Positions 8,051 through 16,325 of a stretch of DNA of 64,000 bases are shown piece after piece. Position 1 is the first letter of the stretch. Each line of letters begins with the position of its first letter. Made by a program: the position numbers and the translations under genes. The notes under the pieces are model-generated. The model had not been told where the DNA came from. It was given only the letters and a program-made list of their open reading frames with translations, and ran no database searches. This DNA comes from Solimonas sp. SE-A11 (GTDB lineage Bacteria > Pseudomonadota > Gammaproteobacteria > Nevskiales > Nevskiaceae), in NCBI RefSeq assembly GCF_030345715.1, contig NZ_JAUASX010000008.1, forward strand, positions 62,001-126,000, given 5' to 3'.

Positions 8051-8125
8051 CGCGAATGAACGCAAATAAACGCAAATTACGGCAACGAAGAAATTTCATT
8101 TGCGTTCATTTGCGTTCATTTGCGG
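8051..8125. repeat. Inverted cluster of short CGCAAATGAA-type repeats
   Basis: Three head-to-tail units (CGCGAATGAA, CGCAAATAAA, CGCAAAT) are followed after a short spacer by three units in the opposite orientation (ATTTCATTTGCG, TTCATTTGCG, TTCATTTGCG). The AT-rich stretch lies between the minus-strand SDR gene and kshB and could form a large cruciform or hairpin. Confidence 0.7.
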
Positions 8126-8143
8126 ATTGATGCTTTGGGGCCC

Positions 8144-8920
8144 TCAGTCCGCCCACATAAGGTAGCCGTTATCGATGCGCATTTCCGCGCCCTGGATGAA
8201 ACGCGACTCGTCCGAGGCCAGGAACAGCACCAGGTTGGCGATGTCGGCCGGCATGCAGAAGCGGGCCTGCAGCTGCTTGGGGTCCTTCTCGCGCACCTTG
8301 GCCTGCTGGTTGGGGTCGCGCGGCAGGTTGGCCACCATCGGCGTGACGATGCCGTCCGGGTGGATCGAATTGCAGCGGATCTTATAGAGGTTCATGCGGC
8401 AGTGCGCCGCCACCGAGCGGGTCAGCGCCGCTACCGCGCCCTTGCTGGCGCTGTAGGCCGCAAACGACGACATGCCGCCGATGCCGGCCATGGAGGACAT
8501 GTTGACGATCGAGCCGCCGCCGCGCTTCTTCATCGCCAACAGGCCGTGCTTGCAGCCCAGGAAATAGCCGTCGGAGTTGATGCGCTGGATCTTCTGCCAC
8601 AGCTCCAGCGAGGTGTCCTCGATGGTGCCGTAGGCCAGGATCGCGGCATTGTTGACCAGCACGTCCAGACCGCCGAACTTCTCCTCGGTCCTGGCGATCA
8701 CCGAGATCCAGTCATCCTCGTTGGCGATGTCGTGCCTGATGAACAGGGCGCTGTCCGGATGCTTGCCGTTGATCTCGGCGGCGACCTTCTCGCCCAGTTC
8801 CTGGTTGAGATCGGTGATGACCACCTTGGCGCCCTCACGGGCCAGCAGCCGCGCGTCTTCGGCGCCCACGCCGCTGGCACCGCCGGTGATGATCGCAACT
8901 TTGTCCTGTACGCGTCCCAT
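8144..8920 (-). CDS. 3-beta/17-beta-hydroxysteroid dehydrogenase-like SDR
   Basis: A 258-residue SDR with TGGASGVG (12-19), NNAA (90-93), Ser142/143, Tyr156 and Lys160. The segment RCNSIHPDGIVTPMV, the AYSASKGAVAALTRS helix and the start RVQDKVAIITGGASGVG closely resemble, from memory, the Comamonas testosteroni 3-beta/17-beta-hydroxysteroid dehydrogenase. It probably oxidises the 3-beta- or 17-beta-hydroxyl of a steroid to the ketone with NAD. It lies 25 bases downstream of the KstD-type flavoprotein gene and is probably cotranscribed with it, placing early steroid oxidation steps together. Confidence 0.8.
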   Translation of the reverse strand: MGRVQDKVAIITGGASGVGAEDARLLAREGAKVVITDLNQELGEKVAAEINGKHPDSALFIRHDIANEDDWISVIARTEEKFGGLDVLVNNAAILAYGTIEDTSLELWQKIQRINSDGYFLGCKHGLLAMKKRGGGSIVNMSSMAGIGGMSSFAAYSASKGAVAALTRSVAAHCRMNLYKIRCNSIHPDGIVTPMVANLPRDPNQQAKVREKDPKQLQARFCMPADIANLVLFLASDESRFIQGAEMRIDNGYLMWAD

Positions 8921-8945
8921 GTTCTTCTCTCTCCGGTAATTGGTT

Positions 8946-10643
8946 TCAGGCGGCCTGCGCCGCCGTGTCGTTGGTCTTCTGGATGGCATGCAGCGCGGCG
9001 CGGCGGCCGGACCACAGGCAGTCGGCGATCGACAGGCCGCTGACGTAGAAGTTGGAGGCCACGCCCACCGCCGTGCGGCCGGCGGCATAGAGGCCCGGGA
9101 TCGGCTGGCCCGCCGTGTTCAGCACGCGGTTGCTGCCTTCTTCCACGCGCAGCCCGCCCAGCGTGATCGCCGGGCAGGGGAAGATCTTGTTGCTGGCCGA
9201 GATGTCCAGCGCGTAGTAGGGGCCTTGGTCCAGCGCCGCAAGCATGTCCTTGGACTTGCCCAAGGCGTCTGCCCGGGCGCCACTGGCGCTGGCGTTGTTG
9301 GCCTGCACCGTGCGTTCCAGCGCGGCGGCCGGCACACCGATCTTGCCGGCCAGTTCGGCCAGGGTGCGGGCCTTGGGCGAGCTCAGCATCAGGATCAGCG
9401 CCGGGCCGGACTGGAACATCCACAGCTTGCCGAAGGCGGCTTCCTTCATCGCCTCGCGGCGCAGCTTGGCGTCCAGGATCAGCCAGGCGCGGCCGTCACC
9501 CTGCTCGCACATCTCCACGCCCAGGCGGGCGCCGTAGACCTGCTCGTTGCAGAAGCGCTCGCCGTTGGCGCCCACCACGATGCCGCGGGGCAGGGCGGTG
9601 GGCGGGTTGATGAAGCGCCAGGCCGAGCCTTTCTCCAGGCGCGCGGCGCTGCCGCCGGCCGTCTGGCCCAGGCGGATGCCGGAGCCGTCGCAGCCGGTGG
9701 CGCCCAGGCGCATGCTCTTCATGTACTTCGGCGCGTGCTTCTGCACCATGTCGCGGTTGAAGATGAAGCCGCCGGTGGACAGCAGCACGCCGCCGGTGGC
9801 GCGGATGTGCAGCGGCTGCGCGTCCGCCAGCTCGATCGCCAGGGCCTGCGCACGCAGGCGGTCGGCCCAGGCAGGGGCGAAGTCGTGCACCTTCTCGGCC
9901 TTGCGCATCAGCTTGAGGTGGCGCTGGCCGGCGGACGACTCGGGGTTGAGGCGCGACACCTCGGCGCCGATCACGGTGCCGCTGCGGTCCTGGATCAGGC
10001 GGCGCACGGAGGTCTGCGTCATCACCGGGATCTTCAGATCCTCCACGCGGCGACGCAGCATGGCGAACAGGTGCTTGCCGGTGGCCACGCCGGAGCCGTG
10101 CATGCGGTGGCCGCGCGGCGCCGGCAGGGCCTGGGCCGCGAAGGCGGGCACGCCTTCGTTGCCGGAGTAATACAGGTAGATACCGTCCTTCGGATACGAG
10201 GTCTTGGGCGGCGGGGCGGTGGAGTCGAACTTTGCTCCCAGGGACTCCAGCCAGGCGTGCAGGCCCAGGCTGTCCTCGCAGAACTGGTGCAGGGTCGGGT
10301 TGCTGACCGCGTCGCCCGCTTCCAGCTGCAGGTAGCGGTACATCGCCTCCACAGTGTCCTCGTAGCCGGCCGCCTTCTGCTGGCGCGTGCCGCCGCCCAG
10401 GTAGACAATGCCGCCGCTCTTGATGGTGGCGCCGCCACCCTCGAAGCGCTCGACGATGCCGACGTTGGCGCCGGCCTCGCGGGCGTGGATGGCAGCCGAG
10501 GCGCCCGCGGCCCCGAAGCCCACGACCAGCAGGTCCACGGTTTCGTTCCAGGCCACGGCCTCGGCGGAATCGACGACCAGCGGCACGTCGACCGGCAGGG
10601 TGCCGTCGGTGGCTCCGGAAGTGGAAGAAGGGGACTGGGTCAT
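8946..10643 (-). CDS. FAD-dependent 3-ketosteroid dehydrogenase (delta4-5-alpha/KstD-type)
   Basis: A 565-residue flavoprotein of the fumarate reductase/KstD superfamily. The FAD dinucleotide fold VVGFGAAGASA lies at about 40-50, and GLYAAGRTAVG near the C-terminus also binds FAD. The closing motif NFYVSGLSIADC gives Tyr533 and Ser535. The Tyr-x-Ser pair is what has been described in 3-ketosteroid delta4-(5-alpha)-dehydrogenase, whereas delta1-KstDs have a different C-terminal Tyr/Gly motif. I therefore favour 5-alpha-3-ketosteroid desaturation (TesI-like) over delta1. There is no signal peptide, so it is cytoplasmic. The start at 10643 is the last Met before the conserved domain. The SDR gene at 8144-8920 follows closely. 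Confidence 0.75.
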   Translation of the reverse strand: MTQSPSSTSGATDGTLPVDVPLVVDSAEAVAWNETVDLLVVGFGAAGASAAIHAREAGANVGIVERFEGGGATIKSGGIVYLGGGTRQQKAAGYEDTVEAMYRYLQLEAGDAVSNPTLHQFCEDSLGLHAWLESLGAKFDSTAPPPKTSYPKDGIYLYYSGNEGVPAFAAQALPAPRGHRMHGSGVATGKHLFAMLRRRVEDLKIPVMTQTSVRRLIQDRSGTVIGAEVSRLNPESSAGQRHLKLMRKAEKVHDFAPAWADRLRAQALAIELADAQPLHIRATGGVLLSTGGFIFNRDMVQKHAPKYMKSMRLGATGCDGSGIRLGQTAGGSAARLEKGSAWRFINPPTALPRGIVVGANGERFCNEQVYGARLGVEMCEQGDGRAWLILDAKLRREAMKEAAFGKLWMFQSGPALILMLSSPKARTLAELAGKIGVPAAALERTVQANNASASGARADALGKSKDMLAALDQGPYYALDISASNKIFPCPAITLGGLRVEEGSNRVLNTAGQPIPGLYAAGRTAVGVASNFYVSGLSIADCLWSGRRAALHAIQKTNDTAAQAA

Positions 10644-10755
10644 GGGGGAAACCGGCCTGGAAAAGGTCAGGCCAGCATTATTTCCCGCTGGGCTTGGGAA
10701 TCTTCGTCCATGTAGACGAGAGTAGCCCAAAGCCCCGTCGCCACGGCGTTCCGGC

Positions 10756-13119
10756 CTACTCCGGCGGCAGCGTCCGCCCCTTGCGCAGCAAGGCCACGAA
10801 GTCCTCCGGCGGCAGCGCCGGGCTGAACAGGTGCCCCTGGATTTCATCGCAATGCAGCAGGCGCAGGAACTTGAGCTGCTCGGTGGAATCCACCCCCTCC
10901 GCCACCACCCTCAGGCCCATCGAATGCGCCAGCGAAATCACCGAGGACACGATGCTGATGGTGTGGGCGCTGTCGCTCATGCGCAGCACGAAGGAGCGGT
11001 CGATCTTCACCGTGGACAGCGGCAGCTTCGACAGGTACGACAATGAGGAATAGCCGGTGCCGAAGTCGTCCAGGGCCAGGTTCACGCCCATGTCGCGCAG
11101 GCGCTGCAGCAGCGGCAGGGTGGCATCGGGGTTGGACAGCATGCTGGACTCGGTCAGTTCAAGCTCGATGCCGCCGGCGCTTTCCGGATAGCGCTGCAAC
11201 ACACGGTCGACGTGATCGATGAAGGCGGAATCCCGCAACTGCACGGCCGAGACGTTGACCGCGATGCGCGGCACGACGATGCCGGCTCGAAGCCAGCTGG
11301 AGCGGTCCGCCAACGCCTGCTCCAGGGCCCAACGGCCCACCTCCACGATCATCCCGTTCTCCTCCAGCAGCGGGATGAACTGCCCCGGCGGGACCAGGCC
11401 CAGATCGGGACTTGCCCAGCGGATCAGCGCCTCCGCTCCGCAGACAGTCCCATCCGAAAGGTCCACCTTGGGCTGGTAATACAGCACGAACTGGTCGTCC
11501 TGCAGCGCATGGCGCAACCGTGTCTCCAGCTCCAGGCGCTGCTTCATCGCCGAACCCATCTGGGCGGTGTAGAACAGATAGCGCTCGCCGGTCTGCTTGG
11601 CACGCTTGAGCGCGGCCTCGGCGTTGCGGAAGAGGGTTTCGCCATCGTCCCCGTCCTCGGGGTACAGGGCCAGGCCGACCTTGCCCGACAGGCTGAGGGC
11701 GCGCCCGGCCACATCGATCGGGCGACTCAGCCGGGTCCACAACCGATCGCGCAGCATCGGCGACAGGCTGCGGGCATCCTTCAGGTCCGGGATCACGGCG
11801 GCGAAGCGGTCCCCGCCGGTACGGGCGAGGTAGGCCGGGCTGCCGGCGAGTCGCGTTAGACGCTCCGCCACGCTCTTGAGCACCTCGTCGCCGGCGGCCA
11901 TGCCGACGGCGTCATTCACCGCCTTGAATTGCACCAGGTCCACCAAAATCACGGCCAGGCGGCCGGTGGCCTGGCGCGCCGCCAGCAGGTGCTGGCCGAG
12001 GCGCTCATGGAACAAGCGGCGATTGGCCAGGCCGGTCAGCGGATCGTAGTAGGACAGGAAGTCCAGCCGCTCTTCGTTGGCAATGAATTCGAGGGCGTGG
12101 GAGATGTCACCCGCCAGTTCGGACAGCAGTTGCCGCTCCTCCTGGCTGAAGAAGTCGGGCTCGCCTGCATACAAGGCCAGGCAGCCGGCCAGGCGTGCAC
12201 GCGCGAAGACCGGCAGTATCGCCACAGAGCGGTAGCCGCGCTCCAGCGCCGCCGCACGCCAGGGAATCATCAGGGGGTCGCGGGCGATATCGTTGCAGAC
12301 GATCTCGCGGCGTTCGTGCAGGGCGGTTGTGGCGGGACCGCTGCGATGGCCGGCGCGCTGGTATTCGCGAAGCAGGTCGGTATAGCCATGGTCCTCGCCG
12401 TGGCAGGCCACCGGCTCCACTGCTTCGCCCTGCTGCACCCCCATCCAGGCCAGGCGGAAGCCGCCCTGGTCCACTGCCGTGCGGCAAACCTCCTTGAACA
12501 GCTGCTGCTGACTGCGGCAACGCACGATCTCGGCGGCAATGCGGCTGCGCATGCGGTGGATGCGGGTCAGGCGCCGCAGCGCGTTCTCGCTGTGTTCGCG
12601 CTGGGCGATCTCGCGACGCAGCTCCCGGGCCTGGCGCTGGGCCTGGCGGTATAGCCGGATGTTCTCCCGGAATATGGTCAGCCCCGTCGCCAGCATCATC
12701 CCGATCTGCTCGTCGGAAGCGCTGAAGGGGTTCCTTCCCGGCGATCGGCCCAGCAGCAGCCAGCCGGCCGGGCGGCCCTCGTTCTGCATGGGCATGGCCA
12801 GCAGGGCACCCATCGGGGGCAGTCGCTGCGGCAACTGTGCCGGCTCCAGGGGGACCGAAGGCGAGCTGATGCGCAGGGTCAGGGCCGGGCGGTCGCGGAG
12901 CAGATCGCCGGCAGTGGGAAACTGTCCGCGGTCGTCGGGCAGCAGCAGTTCCACGTGATCGGCCTGCAGGATCTCGCGTGCTTCCCCGTACAGGTGGCGC
13001 AACTGGGCATCCGGATCGGCCTCCGCCGCCAGCGTGAGCCCCAGACGGACCATGCGGGCGAGGCGGTCGCCCTCTGCGGAGGCGTCCGGCCCTGCCCATG
13101 GTTGACTTGCAAGCTCCAT
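10756..13119 (-). CDS. GAF-GAF-GGDEF-EAL cyclic-di-GMP phosphodiesterase
   Basis: A 787-residue cytoplasmic signalling protein with no membrane segment. Two GAF-like sensor domains (about 15-165 and 205-350) are joined by a charged helix, then come a GGDEF domain (about 350-515) and an EAL domain (about 525-785). The cyclase signature is GGDRF at about 434-438, with Arg for the catalytic Glu, so cyclase activity is doubtful and GTP-binding regulation more likely. The EAL domain keeps EAL (about 561), VNVS, ELTES, DDFGTGYSSL (about 683), KID and AEGV, so c-di-GMP hydrolysis is expected. The start at 13119 has AAGGAGG on the coding strand six to seven bases ahead. It is divergent from the dioxygenase gene. 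Confidence 0.88.
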   Translation of the reverse strand: MELASQPWAGPDASAEGDRLARMVRLGLTLAAEADPDAQLRHLYGEAREILQADHVELLLPDDRGQFPTAGDLLRDRPALTLRISSPSVPLEPAQLPQRLPPMGALLAMPMQNEGRPAGWLLLGRSPGRNPFSASDEQIGMMLATGLTIFRENIRLYRQAQRQARELRREIAQREHSENALRRLTRIHRMRSRIAAEIVRCRSQQQLFKEVCRTAVDQGGFRLAWMGVQQGEAVEPVACHGEDHGYTDLLREYQRAGHRSGPATTALHERREIVCNDIARDPLMIPWRAAALERGYRSVAILPVFARARLAGCLALYAGEPDFFSQEERQLLSELAGDISHALEFIANEERLDFLSYYDPLTGLANRRLFHERLGQHLLAARQATGRLAVILVDLVQFKAVNDAVGMAAGDEVLKSVAERLTRLAGSPAYLARTGGDRFAAVIPDLKDARSLSPMLRDRLWTRLSRPIDVAGRALSLSGKVGLALYPEDGDDGETLFRNAEAALKRAKQTGERYLFYTAQMGSAMKQRLELETRLRHALQDDQFVLYYQPKVDLSDGTVCGAEALIRWASPDLGLVPPGQFIPLLEENGMIVEVGRWALEQALADRSSWLRAGIVVPRIAVNVSAVQLRDSAFIDHVDRVLQRYPESAGGIELELTESSMLSNPDATLPLLQRLRDMGVNLALDDFGTGYSSLSYLSKLPLSTVKIDRSFVLRMSDSAHTISIVSSVISLAHSMGLRVVAEGVDSTEQLKFLRLLHCDEIQGHLFSPALPPEDFVALLRKGRTLPPE

Positions 13120-13292
13120 GTGCCCCTCCTTGGGCCCCCGAACCAAGAATAACAAATACCACAAATCACTCTTGCGGGGGTCTGCCGCCTCCGCTGGATT
13201 CACTCCGTACAGTCTCATCCCAACGGATGAAGATCAAAAACGCCCTCCGGACCAATATGGCGCCACTACCCATATTCCGGCAATCGGCCCCA

Positions 13293-14186
13293 ATGATCAG
13301 AATCGAATCACTGGCTTACATCGTTTCGCAAAGCACGGATACCGCCAAGTGGAAGACCTATGGCGAGCAGGTGCTCGGCATGTCCACGTCGGCCACCGCC
13401 GACGGCGGATTGTTCCTGAAAATGGACGAACGGTCGTACCGCATCGCGGTCGTGCCGGGGCCTGAGGACCGCTACCTGGCCTCCGGCTGGGAAGTGCGCG
13501 ACGAAGCGGCCTACCGGGATGCCCTCGCGGCGCTGGCCCAGTCCGGCACGGCAGTGGAAACCGGCGATGCCCAGTTGGTCGCTGCGCGCCAGGTCAAAGC
13601 CCTGTCCTCGTTCTCCGATCCCGCCGGCAACCGCCACGAGATCTCCTACGGCTACACCGGCCCCAAGGCGCCCTTCGGCTCGCCGATCGGCGTGCAGGGC
13701 TTCAAGACTGGCCACCAGGGCATGGGCCACACCGTGCTGCCGGCCGCGGGCACGTTCGATGCCACCCTGAAGTTCTGGCAGGACGTATTCGGCTTCGGCA
13801 TCACCGACATCTTCAACTTCCAGCCGGGCCCGGATGCGCCGGTGATCCGCATCTACTTCCTGCACGCCGCCAGCGGCCGCCACCACAGCCTCGCGCTGGC
13901 CGAGATGCCCAGTCCCTCCGGCTGCGTGCATGCCATGGTCGAGGTCGACACCATTACCGACGTGGGCAAGGCCTATGACCGCGTGCAGAAGCAGGGTGTC
14001 AAGATGATGGCCACCCTGGGCGAGCACGAGAACGACCGCATGACCTCGTTCTACGTGATGACCCCCGGCAACTTCGCGCTCGAGTACGGGTGGGGCGGCA
14101 TCAGCGTCGAACCCGGAAAATGGGAGACCACGCAGACCCAGCAGGTTTCCATCTGGGGTCACGACTTCTCGGTGGGCTTCCGCTAA
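13293..14186 (+). CDS. hsaC: HsaC/TesB-type extradiol dioxygenase (steroid ring A cleavage)
   Basis: A 297-residue type I extradiol dioxygenase made of two vicinal-oxygen-chelate halves. The Fe(II) ligands are probably His146 (QGMGHTV), His213 (CVHAMVEV) and Glu264 (FALEYGWGG), with His197/198 (GRHHSLAL) as the active-site acid/base. ATLGEHENDRMTSFYVMTPG and the terminal SIWGHDFSVG match mycobacterial HsaC and Comamonas TesB as I remember them. It should cleave the catechol-like ring A of 3,4-DHSA. The start is set by alignment to the family N-terminus, since the upstream ribosome site is weak. Its stop overlaps ipdA (TAATG). HsaA, HsaB and HsaD do not accompany it. Confidence 0.85.
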   Translation: MIRIESLAYIVSQSTDTAKWKTYGEQVLGMSTSATADGGLFLKMDERSYRIAVVPGPEDRYLASGWEVRDEAAYRDALAALAQSGTAVETGDAQLVAARQVKALSSFSDPAGNRHEISYGYTGPKAPFGSPIGVQGFKTGHQGMGHTVLPAAGTFDATLKFWQDVFGFGITDIFNFQPGPDAPVIRIYFLHAASGRHHSLALAEMPSPSGCVHAMVEVDTITDVGKAYDRVQKQGVKMMATLGEHENDRMTSFYVMTPGNFALEYGWGGISVEPGKWETTQTQQVSIWGHDFSVGFR

Positions 14187-15067
14187 TGGCACTGAACAAA
14201 GAGATGTCCGCCGCCCAGGCCGTTGCGCAGTTGCGCGACGGCATGACCATCGGCATCGGCGGCTGGGGTCCGCGGCGCAAGCCCATGGCGCTGGTGCGCG
14301 AGATCCTGCGCTCGCCGCTGAAGGACCTCACCGTGGTGTCCTACGGCGGCCCGGATGTCGGCATGCTCTGCGCCGCCGGCAAGGTGAAGAGGCTGGTGTA
14401 CGCCTTCGTCACCATGGACGCAATCCCGCTGGAGCCCTGGTTCCGCAAGGCCCGCGAGTCCGCCGCGATCGAGGTGATGGAGCTGGACGAGGGCATGTTC
14501 GAATGGGGCCTGCGCGCCGCCGGCATGCGCATGTCCTTCCTGCCCACGCGCTGTGGCCTGGCCACCGACGTGCTGGCGCGCAACCCCTCGCTGAAGACCA
14601 TCCAGTCGCCCTACGCGGATGGCGAGGTCTACGTCGCGATGCCGGCGCTGAAGCTGGACGCCGCGCTGCTGCACGTCAACCAGGCCGACCGCCTGGGCAA
14701 CACCCTGATCCGCGGTGCCGACACCTTCTTCGACCATCTCTACGCCCGCGCCGCCGAGGCCTGCTACGTCAGCGCCGAAACGGTGAGCGAGCGCTTCGAG
14801 CTGGACGCCGAGACCGCCAAGCAGAATCCCTTCGAGCGCTACCTGGTCAAGGGCGTGGTGCATGCGCCGCTGGGTGCGCACCCCACCTACCTCGGCCCCG
14901 ACTACGGCTGGGACATGGACCACCTCAAGCGCTACAACGCCTCGGCCACCGAGGAGGGCGGCTGGGAGAAGTACGTGGCGGAGTTCGTCACCCCGGGTGA
15001 GAGCGAATACCTGGCGAAGATCGGTGGCACCGAGCGCGCCGCCAAGCTCAAGCAGCCGGTGTTCTGA
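14186..15067 (+). CDS. ipdA: IpdA, alpha subunit of the COCHEA-CoA ring-opening hydrolase
   Basis: A 293-residue protein of the class I CoA-transferase fold, carrying GIGGWGPRRKPMALVREILR at about 23-42 as in IpdA proteins. With IpdB it forms the enzyme that hydrolytically opens the last carbocycle of the steroid (COCHEA-CoA to MOODA-CoA). The family looks like a CoA-transferase but has been characterised as a hydrolase performing a retro-Claisen-type cleavage. ATG 14186 overlaps the dioxygenase stop, and the next gene starts two bases after the stop. This tight packing supports a stable two-subunit product. Confidence 0.88.
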   Translation: MALNKEMSAAQAVAQLRDGMTIGIGGWGPRRKPMALVREILRSPLKDLTVVSYGGPDVGMLCAAGKVKRLVYAFVTMDAIPLEPWFRKARESAAIEVMELDEGMFEWGLRAAGMRMSFLPTRCGLATDVLARNPSLKTIQSPYADGEVYVAMPALKLDAALLHVNQADRLGNTLIRGADTFFDHLYARAAEACYVSAETVSERFELDAETAKQNPFERYLVKGVVHAPLGAHPTYLGPDYGWDMDHLKRYNASATEEGGWEKYVAEFVTPGESEYLAKIGGTERAAKLKQPVF

Positions 15068-15069
15068 AC

Positions 15070-15885
15070 ATGACGCAAATGACCGAAAACGAAGTGGTGT
15101 CCCTGGCCGAGCTGATGATCGTCGCCGCCTCCGAGGCCTGGCGCGACAACGGCGAGCTGCTGGCCTCCGGCATCGGCGTGATCCCGCGCATCGGCGCCTC
15201 CCTGGCCAAGCTGACGCATTCGCCCGAGCTGCTGATGACCGACAGCGAGGCCTTCCTGGTGTCCGAGCCGGTGCCCCTGGGCGCCCGCGGCGACTACCAG
15301 CCCAAGTACGAAGGCTACATGTCCTTCGAGCGCGTCTTCGAGTGCGTCTGGGGCGGCAAGCGCCACGCCATGATCGGCCCGACACAGATCGACCGCTGGG
15401 GCCAGACCAACCTGTCCTCCGTCGGCCCCTACGAGAAGCCCAAGTCGGCCATCCTCGGCGTGCGCGGCCTGCCGGGCAACAGCATCAACCACATCAACTC
15501 GATGATCGTGCCCAACCACGGTCCGCGCGTATTCGTGGCGGGCGAGGTCGATATGGTCTCCGGCGTCGGCTACAAGCCGGAGCGCTGGGCGCCGGGCATG
15601 AAGCAGGACTTCGTCGACATCCGCCTGGTCGTCACCGACCTCTGCGTGCTGGACTTCGGTGGCCCGGACCATGCGGTCCGCGTGAAGTCGCTGCACCCGG
15701 GCGTCACGTTCGAGCAGGTGCAGGCCGCCACCGGCTTTCCGCTGCTGCAGGCGCCGGGCATGGGCGAAACGCCGCTGCCCACCGCCGAACAGCTCGCCGT
15801 GATCCGCCGCATGGACCCGCACAACCTGCGTTCGCAGCAGCTCAAGGGCAACCCGCCCGCCGTCCGTACGGCCGCCGCCGCATGA
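15070..15885 (+). CDS. ipdB: IpdB, beta subunit of the COCHEA-CoA ring-opening hydrolase
   Basis: A 271-residue CoA-transferase-fold beta subunit. It shows SLAELMIVAASEAWRDNGEL, GYMSFERVFECVWGGKRHAM, IGPTQIDRWGQTNLSS and LPGNSINHINSM, which fit IpdB rather than succinyl- or acetoacetate-CoA transferases. It pairs with IpdA in the opening of the final steroid ring. About 20 C-terminal residues (LKGNPPAVRTAAAA and preceding) extend past the usual end. ATG 15070 is preceded by only two intergenic bases, and its stop overlaps the following ATG (ATGA). Confidence 0.88.
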   Translation: MTQMTENEVVSLAELMIVAASEAWRDNGELLASGIGVIPRIGASLAKLTHSPELLMTDSEAFLVSEPVPLGARGDYQPKYEGYMSFERVFECVWGGKRHAMIGPTQIDRWGQTNLSSVGPYEKPKSAILGVRGLPGNSINHINSMIVPNHGPRVFVAGEVDMVSGVGYKPERWAPGMKQDFVDIRLVVTDLCVLDFGGPDHAVRVKSLHPGVTFEQVQAATGFPLLQAPGMGETPLPTAEQLAVIRRMDPHNLRSQQLKGNPPAVRTAAAA

Positions 15886-16325
15886 GCGCAGTGCTGAACG
15901 AGCAGGCAGCCCCCGTGCCGGTCCTGGAAGGCTGGTTCACGCTCGACCAGCAGCGCCCCCACCTGTTGGGAACGCGCTGCACGGCCTGCGGCACCTACTA
16001 CTTCCCGAAGCTGAAGGGCTACTGCCGCAACCCGGATTGCAACGGCGAGAGCTTCGAGGAGGTGCCGCTATCGCGCAGCGGCAAGCTGTGGTCCTTCACC
16101 AATGCCTCCTACCAGCCTCCAGAACCCTACGTGCAGGTCGACAAGGATGCCTTCGTGCCTTTCGCGATCGCCGCGGTGGAGCTGGAGAAGGAAAAAATGA
16201 TCGTGCTCGGCCAGGTCGTTGCCGGCACGGGCGTCGAGTCGCTGCGCGCCGGCCTGACGATGGAACTGGTGCTGGAGCCGCTGGCGGACGGCAAGCTGAC
16301 CTGGAAGTGGAAGCCTGTCGCATGA
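15882..16325 (+). CDS. DUF35 zinc-ribbon/OB-fold protein, partner of the following thiolase-like enzyme
   Basis: A 147-residue acyl-CoA-binding accessory protein. A rubredoxin-like zinc ribbon uses Cys33, Cys36, Cys48 and Cys53, and an OB fold follows (GKLWSFTNASYQPPEPY onward). In steroid degraders DUF35 proteins are fused to or complexed with SCP-x-type thiolases, for example ChsH2 with the Ltp2 aldolase. The overlaps on both sides (ATGA at 15882 and at 16322) bind it to ipdB and to the thiolase-like gene, so a DUF35-thiolase complex is the obvious reading. Its exact substrate is unknown. Confidence 0.8.
   Translation: MSAVLNEQAAPVPVLEGWFTLDQQRPHLLGTRCTACGTYYFPKLKGYCRNPDCNGESFEEVPLSRSGKLWSFTNASYQPPEPYVQVDKDAFVPFAIAAVELEKEKMIVLGQVVAGTGVESLRAGLTMELVLEPLADGKLTWKWKPVA

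Noticed and set aside
8051..8125. CRISPR array
   Set aside because: Units are about 10 bases, directly abutting and inverted halfway, with no spacers and no cas genes.
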